From an uncultured Oscillospiraceae bacterium (GTDB lineage: Bacteria > Bacillota > Clostridia > Oscillospirales > Oscillospiraceae): a stretch of 61,952 nucleotides of DNA. Positions 40,888-50,288 of the stretch are shown here, piece by piece. The notes beneath the pieces are model-generated. The model had not been told where the DNA came from and made no database searches. It saw nothing but the letters and a program-made list of their open reading frames with translations. The first letter of the stretch is position 1. The number at the start of each line of letters is the position of its first letter. The stretch lies in assembly GCA_944386985.1 (NCBI GenBank), contig CALXDD010000013.1, positions 1-61,952 on the forward strand. The letters are read 5' to 3'. Position numbers and translations under genes: made by a program.

Positions 40888-41736
40888 CTACCGCCCCTCG
40901 TGGAGGAGGCGGAGGATCTCCTGCCGGGCAGCGGAGATGGTGGCGGCGCTTCGGCTTACGTCTACGCCGTCCCGGTCACTGAGGATCTCCATGAGATGGG
41001 CAATCCGGGGCAGCCGCAGGTGGTTTTCCCGCAGGATCTCCGGGTGGCTGAACACATCCTCCGGAGTGCCGTCACTGACCATCCGGCCGCCGCTGAGGAG
41101 GTAGACATGGTCGCAGTAGAGAGGGATGATGTCCATGTCGTGGGTGGCCAGGATGATGGTGATTCCAAGCTTGTCCCGAATCTCCTGGAGAAGGCCCATG
41201 ATGTCGCTGACCCCCTGGGGATCAAGGCCCGCCGTGGGTTCGTCTAAAATCATGACGCTGGGCTCCATTACCAGAACGCCCGCAATGGCCACACGCTTTT
41301 TCTGGCCGTAGCTGAGGGCGTGGGTGGGCTTGTCCCGGAGGGCGGTGATTCCCGTCCGCTCCATGGCGTCCTCCACCCGGCGGCGGACCTCCGATTCAGG
41401 AAGCCCCAGATTTACCGCGCCGAAGGACACGTCCCGGTACACGTCGGCGGAGAAGAGCTGGTCGTCCGGGTCCTGAAAGACCACACCCACCTTGCGGCGA
41501 AGCTCCGGCAGGTCCCGGCGGGCGTAGGAGACCGGCTGCCCGTCCAGAAGGACTTCACCCCCCTGAGGAGTGAGCACGCCGTTCATATTGAGAAAGAGGG
41601 TGGACTTTCCCGCCCCGTTGGAGCCGAGAATGCCCGTGACCTTCCCGGCCTCCGCCGCGAAGGAGATGCCGTTCAGGGCCTTTGTGCCGTCGGCATAGGT
41701 ATAGGTGAGGCTTCGCACTTCAATAGCATAGCTCAT
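40888..41736 (-). CDS. cbiO: cobalt ECF transporter ATPase
   Basis: 282 residues. Walker A GSNGAGKST, Q-loop VVFQDPDDQLFSADV, ABC signature ALSYGQKKRVAIAG and Walker B VMILDEPTAGLDP are intact. The C-terminal tail of ~55 residues is typical of CbiO. It powers cobalt import with CbiQ as the transmembrane coupling protein and CbiM/CbiN as the binding unit. Its ATG overlaps the cbiQ stop. Confidence 0.96.
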   Translation of the reverse strand: MSYAIEVRSLTYTYADGTKALNGISFAAEAGKVTGILGSNGAGKSTLFLNMNGVLTPQGGEVLLDGQPVSYARRDLPELRRKVGVVFQDPDDQLFSADVYRDVSFGAVNLGLPESEVRRRVEDAMERTGITALRDKPTHALSYGQKKRVAIAGVLVMEPSVMILDEPTAGLDPQGVSDIMGLLQEIRDKLGITIILATHDMDIIPLYCDHVYLLSGGRMVSDGTPEDVFSHPEILRENHLRLPRIAHLMEILSDRDGVDVSRSAATISAARQEILRLLHEGR

Positions 41737-42512
41737 GGCAAAAGCCTCCTTTCCGCAATGAGGATCAGAAGCTGGCAGGCGGCGGTGGCGGCAGCCAGGC
41801 CGTAGAGCCAGCGGCCCGGGGTATACTGCCCGGGCAGAGTGGTGAGGGAGCCGGTGTAGCCCCGGCTCTCCAGAGCGGAGAACACCCGGTTCCCCCGATG
41901 GAGGGAGCGGACGAACACCGTGGAGAGCAGTTCTCCCATGGAGTGCATGGACCGGCGGAAGCCCCGGTACCCAAGCCGGGACTCCTGAGCCACCTTGATG
42001 CGGCCCGCCTCCCCGGCCAGAAGGAAGATGAAACGGTAGATGAGCTCCATCAGTTCCACGAAGAGCTTGGGCACATGGAGCCGCTCCAGGGCCATGGTGA
42101 GGTCGGTCATGGGGGTGTTCAGGGAGAGAAAGTACATGGCGGACACGGCGCCCATGGCCTTGCAGAACACCAGCAGACCCAGACGGAGATTTTCCGCCGT
42201 GATCCCCCAGCGCCACCGCCCCAGCAGGCGGAAGGCCCACAGGGCCTCCGCCTGGCCGATGGGACGGATGGCGATGGTAAGGCAGCCGATGATGAGAAAG
42301 GCCAGCGGTACCTTCAGAAAATGGAGGAGGTCTCCGGTGCGCTGGCCTCCCACCACGATATTCAGAACCGACAACGCCGCCAGGGTGAAAAGTCCCACCA
42401 CGACGCTGTCCGCAAAGACGCAGATGAGCAGCACGGCCAGGGTGAACCACACCTTGGGGATGGGGTCCACATTCCTCAGCCGCGACAGATAGGCGCAGCG
42501 ATCCGTTCCCAT
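41733..42512 (-). CDS. cbiQ: cobalt ECF transporter T component
   Basis: 259 residues with about five to six helices. The long cytoplasmic coupling helices carry the LFVELMELIYRFIFLLAGEAGRIKVAQESR motif and SMGELLSTVFVRSLHRGNRVFSALESRGY. These contact the CbiO ATPase. Between cbiN (1-base gap) and cbiO (4-base overlap). Confidence 0.94.
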   Translation of the reverse strand: MGTDRCAYLSRLRNVDPIPKVWFTLAVLLICVFADSVVVGLFTLAALSVLNIVVGGQRTGDLLHFLKVPLAFLIIGCLTIAIRPIGQAEALWAFRLLGRWRWGITAENLRLGLLVFCKAMGAVSAMYFLSLNTPMTDLTMALERLHVPKLFVELMELIYRFIFLLAGEAGRIKVAQESRLGYRGFRRSMHSMGELLSTVFVRSLHRGNRVFSALESRGYTGSLTTLPGQYTPGRWLYGLAAATAACQLLILIAERRLLP

Positions 42513-42513
42513 A

Positions 42514-42801
42514 TTACTGCTTCTCCCCCGGTTTTTTGGCGGTCATCCGGCCCAGAACAAACCCGACAACGCCGGCTCCCAGGGCCGCCTGGAGGGCAAA
42601 GAGCAGGGACTCCACCTCGCCGCTGGCGGGCTCGAAGATGGGGGAGAACCAGGGCTCATAGTCCGGGTTGGTCTCTGTAATCAGTTCTTCGGCCATGCCG
42701 TCCGCTCCACCGAACTCCGCGTCCTTCAAAAGCCACAGAGGAACGGCAGCGATCAGCACCACCAGTAATACTAAGATCAAATTTTTCTGCCACAATTTCA
42801 T
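42514..42801 (-). CDS. cbiN: cobalt transporter accessory protein
   Basis: 95 residues with two helices flanking an extracellular loop. The loop motif ADGMAEELITE..PDYEPWFSPIFEPASGEVESLLFALQAALGAG is the CbiN signature. CbiN helps load Co2+ into CbiM. Confidence 0.94.
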   Translation of the reverse strand: MKLWQKNLILVLLVVLIAAVPLWLLKDAEFGGADGMAEELITETNPDYEPWFSPIFEPASGEVESLLFALQAALGAGVVGFVLGRMTAKKPGEKQ

Positions 42802-42815
42802 GATGTTGCCCTCCT

Positions 42816-43526
42816 TTACAGCACAGACAGGTCCCGCAGTTCCTCCTTGGCATACTTCTCCAGCACGTTGAACACCACCACCGTAAGGATGCCCTCGGCG
42901 ATGGCCAGGGGGATCTGGGTGAGGGCAAAGATGGAGAGGTACTCTAAGAAGTTGCCGTACACCACGCCCAACTGAATGGAGGTGGTGACGTAAGTAGCGA
43001 GATCGCCCATCGCCGCTGCCGCGAACACCGCTAAGGCGGGCTTACATCCGGTCTTCTTCAAAAGGACGTAGAGGCCATAGGATACAAAGGGACCTACAAT
43101 GGCCATGGAGAACACGTTGGCGCCTAAGGTGGTGAGGCCGCCATGGGCCAGCAGCAGGGCCTGAAAGAGGAGAACGATGAGGCCCAGCACCACGGTGGCG
43201 GCGGGCCCGAAGAGGATGGCGCCCAGGCCCACGCCGGTGGGGTGGGAACAGGAGCCGGTGACAGAGGGAATTTTCAATGCGCTGAGGACGAAAGCGAAAG
43301 CACCGCACATGGCCAGCAGCACCTTGGCCCGGGGGTTGAGGGCAACCTTCTTTTTGATGGACAGGAAGCCTGCCACCACAAAGGGGACGCAGACTGCCAT
43401 CCAGCCAAAAGCCCAGGGGACAGGCAGATAGCCCTCGGCGATGTGCATGGCATTGGCGGGGATGGTCAGAAGGGCCAGTACCGCCGCCAGCAGAGAAATG
43501 CGCTTGCAAACAGAACGTTTCATCAT
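42816..43526 (-). CDS. cbiM: cobalt ECF transporter S component
   Basis: 236 residues. A cleavable-looking leader ([17 protein letters not shown]) is followed by [16 protein letters not shown]; the mature N-terminal Met-His supplies the Co2+ ligand in this family. [18 protein letters not shown] and about six helices complete it. First gene after the cobalamin riboswitch. Two adjacent ATGs (43526, 43523) are possible starts. Confidence 0.95.
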   Translation of the reverse strand: MMKRSVCKRISLLAAVLALLTIPANAMHIAEGYLPVPWAFGWMAVCVPFVVAGFLSIKKKVALNPRAKVLLAMCGAFAFVLSALKIPSVTGSCSHPTGVGLGAILFGPAATVVLGLIVLLFQALLLAHGGLTTLGANVFSMAIVGPFVSYGLYVLLKKTGCKPALAVFAAAAMGDLATYVTTSIQLGVVYGNFLEYLSIFALTQIPLAIAEGILTVVVFNVLEKYAKEELRDLSVL

Positions 43527-43576
43527 GTAATTCCTTTCTTTTTTATGTAAGTGCCTGGCGGAAACGTTCCGCGCCC

Positions 43577-43606
43577 CTACCCGGTGCTTGCATTACGACA
43601 ATCCAT
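43577..43606 (-). CDS. possible 9-residue leader peptide
   Basis: ATG to TAG reads [18 protein letters not shown], nearly identical to the anti-Shine-Dalgarno complement, sits 6 bases before the ATG. It lies directly between the riboswitch and cbiM. It may be a real leader peptide or simply mark a ribosome-binding sequence used by the riboswitch. Confidence 0.3.
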   Translation of the reverse strand: MDCRNASTG

Positions 43607-43619
43607 TTTGTCTCACCTC

Positions 43620-43806
43620 CCTATCGCTCGTAGAGTTAGTGGGCGTGATCCGAGGCAGGTATTCCGACTTGGGTTCATCGTCTTGCCGCGTCTTCCCGGT
43701 TTCCCAGTGACATCTGTGCGGCAAAGCTCCTCCTTACGGCAGCGGGACTGTGTGGGAATTTCACCCAGCTTCCCTTTTCATCCCCCAAACGGGGGCAACC
43801 TCGGAC
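43620..43806 (-). promoter_or_regulatory. cobalamin riboswitch (cbiMNQO operon)
   Basis: Minus strand: P1 pairs TCCGAGG (43799-43805) with CCTCGGA (43649-43655). Inside are the B12-box elements GTGAAATTCCCACACAG, CCCGCTGCCGTAA, GTCACTGGGAAACCGGGAAG and GTCGGAATACCTGCC. A downstream stem (to ~43620) probably forms P13 and the loop contact. It lies between cbiK and cbiM. No clear intrinsic terminator follows, so control may act on translation. Confidence 0.93.
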
Positions 43807-43854
43807 CTTTGTATATGGAAACGGGACAGCGTCCCGGATTCCCTCTTTTTTATG

Positions 43855-44637
43855 TTACTCGCCTGCGGCCTCTTTGGCGTGGCGAACGAAAATGGCGCGG
43901 ATGGCGGGGTTCTCCCCCAGACCCTCCAGGACACAGCGGACAGCGTAGCCCCGCTTTACCAGCATGGAGCGCCAGGAGTCCTCCTCCTCACCGGCCAGGT
44001 CGTTGTTGGCGTGGTCGCCGGCCACCACCATCAAAGGCAGCAGCACCACATTCTTTACATTTTGGGTTTCCTCCAGTCGGCGGCAGACCTCCGCAAAACC
44101 GGGGTAGCCCTCCACGGTGCCGATGTGGATATCCCGCCGCCCAAGGTCATGGAGGACATACTCCAGCAGGGCATAGACGGCGTTGGCGTAGTGTTCGGTG
44201 CCGTGGCCCATATACACCAGGGCGGTGTCCTCCTGCTGCTGGGGCAGACGCTCCAGCAGGGCCTTTGCGGCGGCGAAGTAGTCCTCTGTCTCCGTCAGCA
44301 GGGGGGAGCCGATGGAAAGGCGGGTGAACCGGCTGGCAAAGGGCATGGCCTGGGCCATCATCTTATCCCGCTCATCGCCGTTCATCACATGGGTGGACTG
44401 AAGGACCACATCCTCAAAGCCCTCTGCTGCCAGGCGCTCCAACGCCTCGGCAACGTTGTCGATGGCGAGGCCGTCCCGCTCTTTGAGGCGGCGGATGATC
44501 ATGCCGCTGGTAAAGGCCCGTCGCAGGGTGCGGTCCGGAAAGGCGGCGGCTAAATCCGCCTCAATAGCGGCAATGGTCTTCTCCAATGTATTGTGGTAAG
44601 TGGTGCCAAAGGACACCGCTAAAATGGCTTTTTTCAT
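43855..44637 (-). CDS. cbiK: sirohydrochlorin cobaltochelatase
   Basis: 260 residues. AVSFGTTYHNTLEKTIAAIE, the metal-site histidines in YMGHGTEH and MVVAGDHANNDLAG, and the two-domain chelatase length match CbiK. It inserts Co2+ into sirohydrochlorin to start the anaerobic branch. The first residue is set at 44637 by AGGAG; the in-frame 44652 start lacks a site. The palindromic element separates it from cbiC upstream. Confidence 0.95.
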   Translation of the reverse strand: MKKAILAVSFGTTYHNTLEKTIAAIEADLAAAFPDRTLRRAFTSGMIIRRLKERDGLAIDNVAEALERLAAEGFEDVVLQSTHVMNGDERDKMMAQAMPFASRFTRLSIGSPLLTETEDYFAAAKALLERLPQQQEDTALVYMGHGTEHYANAVYALLEYVLHDLGRRDIHIGTVEGYPGFAEVCRRLEETQNVKNVVLLPLMVVAGDHANNDLAGEEEDSWRSMLVKRGYAVRCVLEGLGENPAIRAIFVRHAKEAAGE

Positions 44638-44698
44638 CGATTTTCTCCTCATGGGGGGATTTTTTCATCCTCTGACGAGGGTGTGCTTTTTCATCGGC

Positions 44699-45230
44699 GG
44701 CCGACGGTATTTCGCTACCTTGTCATGCCTCCGGCGGCCTGCTTTTCTCGTCAAAGAAAAGTAGGCAAAAGTTGACTTAGAACCAATGGTTCTAAGGACT
44801 CCTTTGGTTCCTATTATGGGGAGTCCTGTTCCATTTGTTTCGTAGTTGCTGCGGCTGACGCTGCAGCGGGGTGTCCGGGTTCCTCTATTTCCGCGCTTCG
44901 GCGCGCTCTCCTGGTGGTTGCAGAGGCCTCTGCTTCCAATGCTGGAAGATTTGCCAATGATGCTTGTACTCAGTTGCGGAAGAAACGGTAGACGAAAGTA
45001 CCAGCGTCTACCCAACAGATCAGCGCGCTGAAGCGCGGTAATAGTCTGTACCGGACACGTCAACGGAGCGTCAGAGGCAACAGGGGTAACAACAGTCAGG
45101 GGAGGACTGACAGTACACGTCAGGAGAGGAATTCTTAGAACCATAGGTTCTAAGCGGACTTTTGCCTACTTTTCTTCCGCGAGAAAAGTAGGCCGCCGGA
45201 GGCATAACACCAGACAGTACACCGTCGGCC
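44699..45230. repeat. 532-bp palindromic element with ~97-bp inverted ends
   Basis: Left arm 44699-44796 and right arm 45134-45230 are inverted copies of each other with scattered mismatches, both ending in GGCCGACGG. Each arm holds smaller palindromes: CTTAGAACC..GGTTCTAAG, and, best preserved on the right, GCCTACTTTTCT..AGAAAAGTAGGC. The ~337-base centre has further stem-loops (GTAGACG..CGTCTAC; CGCGCTTCGGCGCG) and no credible gene. No transposase. It fills the cbiC-cbiK gap. Confidence 0.88.
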
Positions 45231-45286
45231 AAAATAAGAGGAAAACTCCGTCAGCAGGACAACACAGCGCCGGACCAGTAAAATAC

Positions 45287-45934
45287 TTACTCTCTCTCGT
45301 TATTGGACGCCATATACAAAAGCGCATTGCAGATGGTGGCGGCAATGTTGCTGCCGCCCTTGCGGCCCATGGCTACAATATGCTCCCCATCCATGGAGCA
45401 GAGCAGCTCCTTGCTCTCCACCACATTGACGAAGCCCACCGGCGCACCGATGATGAGGGCGGGGGAGAACTTCCCCTCCTCCATCAGCTGGCAGGAGCGC
45501 ACCAGGGCGGTGGGGGCGTTGCCGATGGCCAGGATTACCGGGCCAGTGAGGGCCGCTGCCCGCTCCATGGACACCGTGGCCCGGGTCTCGCCCCGCTGCT
45601 TGGCCTCCGCCGCTACATCCGCATCCGCCATGTAGCACACCGCCTGTCCGCCGAACTTCTCCAATACCTTCTTGTTGATGCCGGACCAGGCCATCCGGGT
45701 GTCGGTGACGATGGTGCACCCCTGGCGAATGGCCGCAAGGCCCGCCTCCACCGCATGGGCGGTGAAGCGCAGATTCTTCACATAGTCAAAATCCGCGCTG
45801 GTGTGAATACACCGCTTCACAATGGGAAGCTGCTCCGCCGTAAACGTGTGGGGGCCCATTTCACTTTCGATGATCTCCATGCTCCGCGCCTCAATGTCGG
45901 CGGGGGCCACACGCTGCAGATGAATCTCTTTCAT
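45287..45934 (-). CDS. cbiC: cobalt-precorrin-8 methylmutase
   Basis: 215 residues. ARSMEIIESEMG, the catalytic-His region RCIHTSADFDYVKNLRF, VTDTRMAWSGINK and IIGAPVGFVNVVESKE are CobH/CbiC hallmarks. It shifts the C11 methyl to C12, giving cobyrinate. GGGAGG sets the start at 45934, 2 bases after the cbiP stop. Confidence 0.95.
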   Translation of the reverse strand: MKEIHLQRVAPADIEARSMEIIESEMGPHTFTAEQLPIVKRCIHTSADFDYVKNLRFTAHAVEAGLAAIRQGCTIVTDTRMAWSGINKKVLEKFGGQAVCYMADADVAAEAKQRGETRATVSMERAAALTGPVILAIGNAPTALVRSCQLMEEGKFSPALIIGAPVGFVNVVESKELLCSMDGEHIVAMGRKGGSNIAATICNALLYMASNNERE

Positions 45935-45936
45935 GG

Positions 45937-47433
45937 TCATTCCTCCCGGTTCAAAATGCGGTAGATCCGCTCCATATCCAAGGCGGAGCGGAGGCCGTCC
46001 GCCAGCTTGTCGTACTGCTGCTGTTGATACTCCGCCCAGTCCACGGTGGCGGCGTCGGGGCTGAGGCCCCGGGCGGCCATGAGGCAGTTTACCAGGGCGG
46101 CGGCGCACTCGCCGCAGTCAAAAATCCCGTGGATGTAGCTGCCCCACACATTTCCAGCGGCGTGGCCGCCGGTCTTTTCCTGTCCCCGCTGGTCCCGGAG
46201 GGTCAGAAGGGGAGTGCCGGAGACCTCCGTCTCTCCCATATGGATCTCATAGCCGGTGAAGGCCACTCCCGCCATGGGGGCGAAGATCCCTTCGCCCCGG
46301 AGGAAGGTTCCCTCCACCTGGGTCCGGGTCTTTTCCCCGAAAAACACCGTGTTCCCCGGCAGAAGGCCCAGTCCCCGAAGGGTGCCGCCGCCCTCCACGC
46401 CGTCGGGGTCGGAAACAGAGGCCCCCAACATCTGGTAGCCGCCGCAGATGCCAACCACCGCGCCGCCTTTTTCTGCGTGGCGGAGGATTTTGGTCTCCAT
46501 GCCGCTCTCACGGAGCCAGCGGAGGTCGTCCATAGTGTTTTTGGTGCCGGGCAGGATAATAAGGTCGGGATTTCCCGGTTCCCGGGGGTCCCGGACATAC
46601 CGGAGATTCACCTGCTCCATCCGCTCCAGGGGGTTGAAATCCGTGAAATTACTGAGCCGGGGGAGACGGACCACGGCGATGTCAATGAGGCCCACCTTTT
46701 TCTTCCCCTCCAGACGGGTGGAGAGGGAGTCCTCGTCATCCACATCCACATCCAGCATGGGGACCACCCCCAGCACCGGCTTATCGGTCAGTTCCTCCAG
46801 CATGGTGAGGCCCGGGCGGAGGATCTCCACATCCCCCCGGAATTTGTTGATGAGAAGGCCCTTAATGCGTGCCTGCTCGTCCTCCTCCAGCAGTTTCACT
46901 GTGCCGTAGAGAGAGGCAAACACACCGCCCCGGTCGATATCGCCGCAGAGGAGCACTGGGGCGTCCGCCAGCTTGGCCATGCCCATGTTTACGAAATCGT
47001 CTTCCTTCAGGTTGATCTCCGCCGGGGAACCGGCGCCCTCAATGACGATAATGTCGTATTCTTCGTCCAGACGGCGGTAGGATTCCATGATGTCGGGGAT
47101 CAGCTGACTTTTGTACTTGTAATAGTCCACCGCGCCCATGGTACCCCTGGGAACGCCCCGGACGATGACCTGGGAGCCCACGTTGCTGGTGGGCTTTAAA
47201 AGGATGGGGTTCATATCTGCGGTAGGCTCCACCCCGGCGGCCTGGGCCTGGACCACCTGGGCCCGGCCCATCTCCAGCCCCTCCTTGGTGATGGCAGAGT
47301 TGAGAGCCATGTTCTGGGACTTGAAGGGGGCCACCTTGTACCCGTCCTGGGCAAAGATGCGGCAGAGGCCCGCACAGAGAAGGCTCTTCCCCGCGTTGGA
47401 GGCGGTACCCTGGATCATAATGGATTTTGCCAT
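45937..47433 (-). CDS. cbiP: cobyric acid synthase
   Basis: 498 residues. An N-terminal ATP-binding domain ([19 protein letters not shown]) is followed by a class I glutamine amidotransferase-like domain with the Cys in [11 protein letters not shown] and a C-terminal His in SYIHGIFD. It amidates the b, d, e and g side chains of adenosylcobyrinate diamide. It follows cobD with a 1-base gap. Confidence 0.96.
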   Translation of the reverse strand: MAKSIMIQGTASNAGKSLLCAGLCRIFAQDGYKVAPFKSQNMALNSAITKEGLEMGRAQVVQAQAAGVEPTADMNPILLKPTSNVGSQVIVRGVPRGTMGAVDYYKYKSQLIPDIMESYRRLDEEYDIIVIEGAGSPAEINLKEDDFVNMGMAKLADAPVLLCGDIDRGGVFASLYGTVKLLEEDEQARIKGLLINKFRGDVEILRPGLTMLEELTDKPVLGVVPMLDVDVDDEDSLSTRLEGKKKVGLIDIAVVRLPRLSNFTDFNPLERMEQVNLRYVRDPREPGNPDLIILPGTKNTMDDLRWLRESGMETKILRHAEKGGAVVGICGGYQMLGASVSDPDGVEGGGTLRGLGLLPGNTVFFGEKTRTQVEGTFLRGEGIFAPMAGVAFTGYEIHMGETEVSGTPLLTLRDQRGQEKTGGHAAGNVWGSYIHGIFDCGECAAALVNCLMAARGLSPDAATVDWAEYQQQQYDKLADGLRSALDMERIYRILNREE

Positions 47434-47434
47434 A

Positions 47435-48472
47435 TCACAAAACCTCCTTCAAAGCCCGGAGCAAAATGGCGTTGTCCGGTGCGGTCCGGACCGCGGTCCG
47501 GTAGTAGTCGGGCCCAAGGCCCGGATAGTTGGCGCAGGAGCGGATGAGAATATTCCGCCCCTCCAGCCGCTCCTTCAGCGTCGTATCTCCGGCGGCGCGG
47601 AAAAGAAGGTAGTTGACGCTGCCCTCCCACACAGTGAGTCCCAAAGCGCGAAGGCCCTTCAGCAGGGCGGGGCGCTCCACAGCCAGAACCTCCCGGCCCT
47701 TCCGGGGCCAGTCTCTGCAGCTGCAGGCGGCCACTCCGGCAGCCTGGGCCACAGTGGACACGCTCCAGGGCTGCCCGGCGGCGGCCACAGCCTCCAACAA
47801 AGCAGTGTTGGCGGTAAGGAGGTAGCCCAGCCGCAGGCCGGGAATGGCGTAGGTTTTGGTGAAGGCCCGCAGGAGAATGAGGGAGGGGTGGGCGGAGAGC
47901 AGGGGCGTCATGCCGGTCCCCTCTGTCAGCTCCAGAAAGCACTCGTCCACCACCAGGAGGGTGTCCGTTTCCTCGCAGCGGCGGAGGATGGTCTCCAGAA
48001 GGGCGGGGGCGATCAGCCGCCCGGTGGGGTTGTTGGGGGTGCAGAGAAATACCAGATCGGTGTCCGCTGTGATTTCCGGCAGGATGGCCTCGGTGAGGTC
48101 AAAGTTCTCCTCTGCCCGGAGAATGTGGTGGGCCACAGCGCAGCCGGTCAGGGAGAGGGACTGCTCATATTCAGAAAAGGTAGGGGCAGTGACCAAAGCC
48201 TTCTTGGGCCGGAGGGCCAGGCACAGACGGACGATCAGATCGGCGGCTCCTGCGCCGCAGAGAATCTGGTCCTCCGCCGCGCCGTCCCGGGCGGCGATGG
48301 CCCGGCGAAGGCCCCTGCACAGGGGGTCCGGGTAGTGGATGGCCATAGGCACAGAGGCCCGGGCCGCCTCCGCCACCGACGGGGGCATCCCCAGAGGATG
48401 AAGATTAGCGGAAAAATCCAGAATGGGGTGGGCGTAGGCCCACACATCGCCGCCGTGGGTATAGGTAGGCAT
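47435..48472 (-). CDS. cobD: threonine-phosphate decarboxylase
   Basis: 345 residues, PLP fold type I. The N-terminal [22 protein letters not shown], the [11 protein letters not shown] loop and the PLP lysine in [18 protein letters not shown] distinguish it from HisC, which it otherwise resembles. It makes the aminopropanol phosphate linker for the lower loop. Its upstream gap contains a half copy of the palindromic repeat. Confidence 0.9.
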   Translation of the reverse strand: MPTYTHGGDVWAYAHPILDFSANLHPLGMPPSVAEAARASVPMAIHYPDPLCRGLRRAIAARDGAAEDQILCGAGAADLIVRLCLALRPKKALVTAPTFSEYEQSLSLTGCAVAHHILRAEENFDLTEAILPEITADTDLVFLCTPNNPTGRLIAPALLETILRRCEETDTLLVVDECFLELTEGTGMTPLLSAHPSLILLRAFTKTYAIPGLRLGYLLTANTALLEAVAAAGQPWSVSTVAQAAGVAACSCRDWPRKGREVLAVERPALLKGLRALGLTVWEGSVNYLLFRAAGDTTLKERLEGRNILIRSCANYPGLGPDYYRTAVRTAPDNAILLRALKEVL

Positions 48473-48526
48473 GGCGTTTGTTGCTCCTTACTCTTTTGGT
48501 TTCCTGAACGCGGGGGATTATCGTTC

Positions 48527-48681
48527 CACGTCAGGACAAGGGAATTCTGAAAACCGTAGGGTTCAAGCTGATTTTCACCGAGCCGCAGCGAGGCTCTTGG
48601 CGCAAAGATGCGTATTTTTGTTCAGCGGCAAAAGTAGGCCGCCGAAGGAAGAATACCGGACGGTACAGCGTCTGCAGGACA
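48527..48681. repeat. degenerate half copy of the palindromic element
   Basis: CACGTCAGGA..GGAATTCT, a GAAAACCGTAGGGTTC palindrome remnant and CAAAAGTAGGCCGCCGAAGG follow the same order as the right end of 44699-45230. No left arm is present. It sits between cbiB and cobD. Confidence 0.68.
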
Positions 48682-48725
48682 GAACAGACAGCACTCCCTC
48701 AGAAGAAGAAAACGGGGGATGCGCC

Positions 48726-49694
48726 TCAGAGCAGTACCAGCGCCGCCAGAGGCACAGCACAAAAGAGGATCGCTCCCAGGGCGGAGGCCGCCAGCATCAG
48801 CCGGTTTACCCGGCGGATGTCCGCAGGCTCCACAGGCTGGAGGTCATCCCCGATGGTGGGCTTCTCCACCAGCTTGCCGAAGTAGTAGTTGGACCCCGCC
48901 AGCTGCACATGGAGGGCCCCCGCCGCAGCAGCCTCGGTGTGGGCGGAGTTGGGGGACTTGTGGTTCTTCCGGTCCCGGAGGAAAATCCGCCAGGCATCCT
49001 TCTCGTCCAGCCCCGCAAAGGGAGCGGCGAGACACATCAGCGCCCCGGCCAGCCTTGCGGGGATAAAATTCAATACATCGTCCAGCCGGGCGGCACAGCG
49101 GCCAAAGTAGAGGTACCGGTCGTTTTTATAGCCCACCATGGAGTCCATGGTGTTGGCCGCCTTATAGAGCATCCCCAGGGGTGCGCCGCCGATGGCAAGG
49201 AAGATCAGAGGCGCGATGACGCCGTCGCTGGCGTTTTCAGCCACCGTCTCCACTGCCGCCTTGGCCACGCCTGTCTCATCCAGACGGTCCGTGTCCCGGC
49301 CCACGATCATGCTTACCGCATGCCGCCCGCCGGGGAGATCCCCAGCCTCCAAACAGCGGCAGACCTTCATGCTCTCGTCCCGGAGAGCCCGGGCCGCCAG
49401 CAGCTGGTAGCTCAAAATCACCTCCACAGCGAAGGCCAGCCAGGGGCTGACCAGGGTGCACAGCCACAAGAGTAAGACCGTACACCCGGCAGAGAGGCCC
49501 AAAACCAGGATCACCAGAAAGACCCCGGCGGTGAGAAGGCCGTTTTTCGTGTCGGGAAAAATCTGCCGGAGAGCCTTCTCCAAAGCGGCGATCAGCCAGC
49601 CGATCAGCCGCACCGGGTGGGGGGCCCAGTGGGGATCACCCAAAAGCAAGTCCAGGCAGAATCCCAGGGCCAGAGCGGAGAGGTGTGGGATCAT
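48726..49694 (-). CDS. cbiB: adenosylcobinamide-phosphate synthase
   Basis: 322 residues with several helices. GFCLDLLLGDPHWAPHPVRLIGWLI, RDTDRLDETGVAKAAVETVAENASDGVIAPL and MDSMVGYKNDRYLYFG are CbiB signatures. It joins the aminopropanol linker to cobyric acid at the membrane. The ATG at 49694 overlaps the cobC stop. Confidence 0.95.
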   Translation of the reverse strand: MIPHLSALALGFCLDLLLGDPHWAPHPVRLIGWLIAALEKALRQIFPDTKNGLLTAGVFLVILVLGLSAGCTVLLLWLCTLVSPWLAFAVEVILSYQLLAARALRDESMKVCRCLEAGDLPGGRHAVSMIVGRDTDRLDETGVAKAAVETVAENASDGVIAPLIFLAIGGAPLGMLYKAANTMDSMVGYKNDRYLYFGRCAARLDDVLNFIPARLAGALMCLAAPFAGLDEKDAWRIFLRDRKNHKSPNSAHTEAAAAGALHVQLAGSNYYFGKLVEKPTIGDDLQPVEPADIRRVNRLMLAASALGAILFCAVPLAALVLL

Positions 49695-50284
49695 TTCCGC
49701 CCCTCCAGTTCTTCCAGCACGGTAAGGCGCAGAGGCTCCTTCTGAACCGCCACCCGCCAGCCGCCGCAGTTCCCGCACATCCAGTCGTAGTAATTGGGAC
49801 GGCGTGGGTAGCCGCAGGCGCACATGAGGGCCATGAGACATCCGCCATGGCTTACTACCCCCACCTGTTGAAAGCCCCGGGCCTCGGCGTCGTCAATGAC
49901 GGTACGGATCCCCCGGAGCATCCGGTCTACCACGTCCGCCGTGGATTCGCCTACCGGCAGGCGGGTCATATCCGCCGTGTCCAGCCACAGCTGATAGAGG
50001 GGATTGTCCTTCAGCTCCTCGTGATTCTTCCCCTCAAAGAGGCCGAAATCAGTCTCATGGAGATCATCCACTGCGGTCATGTCCATGCCGGGCCAGAGAA
50101 GGCGGGCGGTCTGCACACAGCGGATCAGGGGGCTGTGGTAGACGTGATCCACCGCCGGGAGAGTTTTGGATACCTCCCGGGCCAGTTCCTCCCCCTCCGG
50201 GAGGATGGGAATATCGGTCACACCGATGAAGCGCCGCTCCAGGTTGCCCTGGGTGGTGCCGTGACGGATCAAAATCAGTTCCAA
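49691..50284 (-). CDS. cobC: alpha-ribazole phosphatase (histidine phosphatase family)
   Basis: 197 residues from a TTG start, supported by AAGGAGAG. The phosphohistidine motif LIRHGTTQGNLERRF and the second catalytic His in VVSHGGCLMAL are present. In this cob context it should remove the phosphate from alpha-ribazole-5'-phosphate or adenosylcobalamin phosphate. The extended C-terminus with CGYPRRPNYYDWMCGNCGG is unusual and could bind metal. Confidence 0.85.
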   Translation of the reverse strand: MELILIRHGTTQGNLERRFIGVTDIPILPEGEELAREVSKTLPAVDHVYHSPLIRCVQTARLLWPGMDMTAVDDLHETDFGLFEGKNHEELKDNPLYQLWLDTADMTRLPVGESTADVVDRMLRGIRTVIDDAEARGFQQVGVVSHGGCLMALMCACGYPRRPNYYDWMCGNCGGWRVAVQKEPLRLTVLEELEGRK

Positions 50285-50288
50285 GGGT

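Noticed and set aside
44665-45144. 160-codon minus-strand frame inside the palindromic element
   Set aside because: It is mostly inverted-repeat sequence. The C-terminal FAYFSLTRKAGRRRHDK is simply the repeat core translated, so a gene is unlikely.
44699-45230. CRISPR array or insertion sequence
   Set aside because: There are no regularly spaced short repeats with unique spacers and no transposase; only two long inverted arms.
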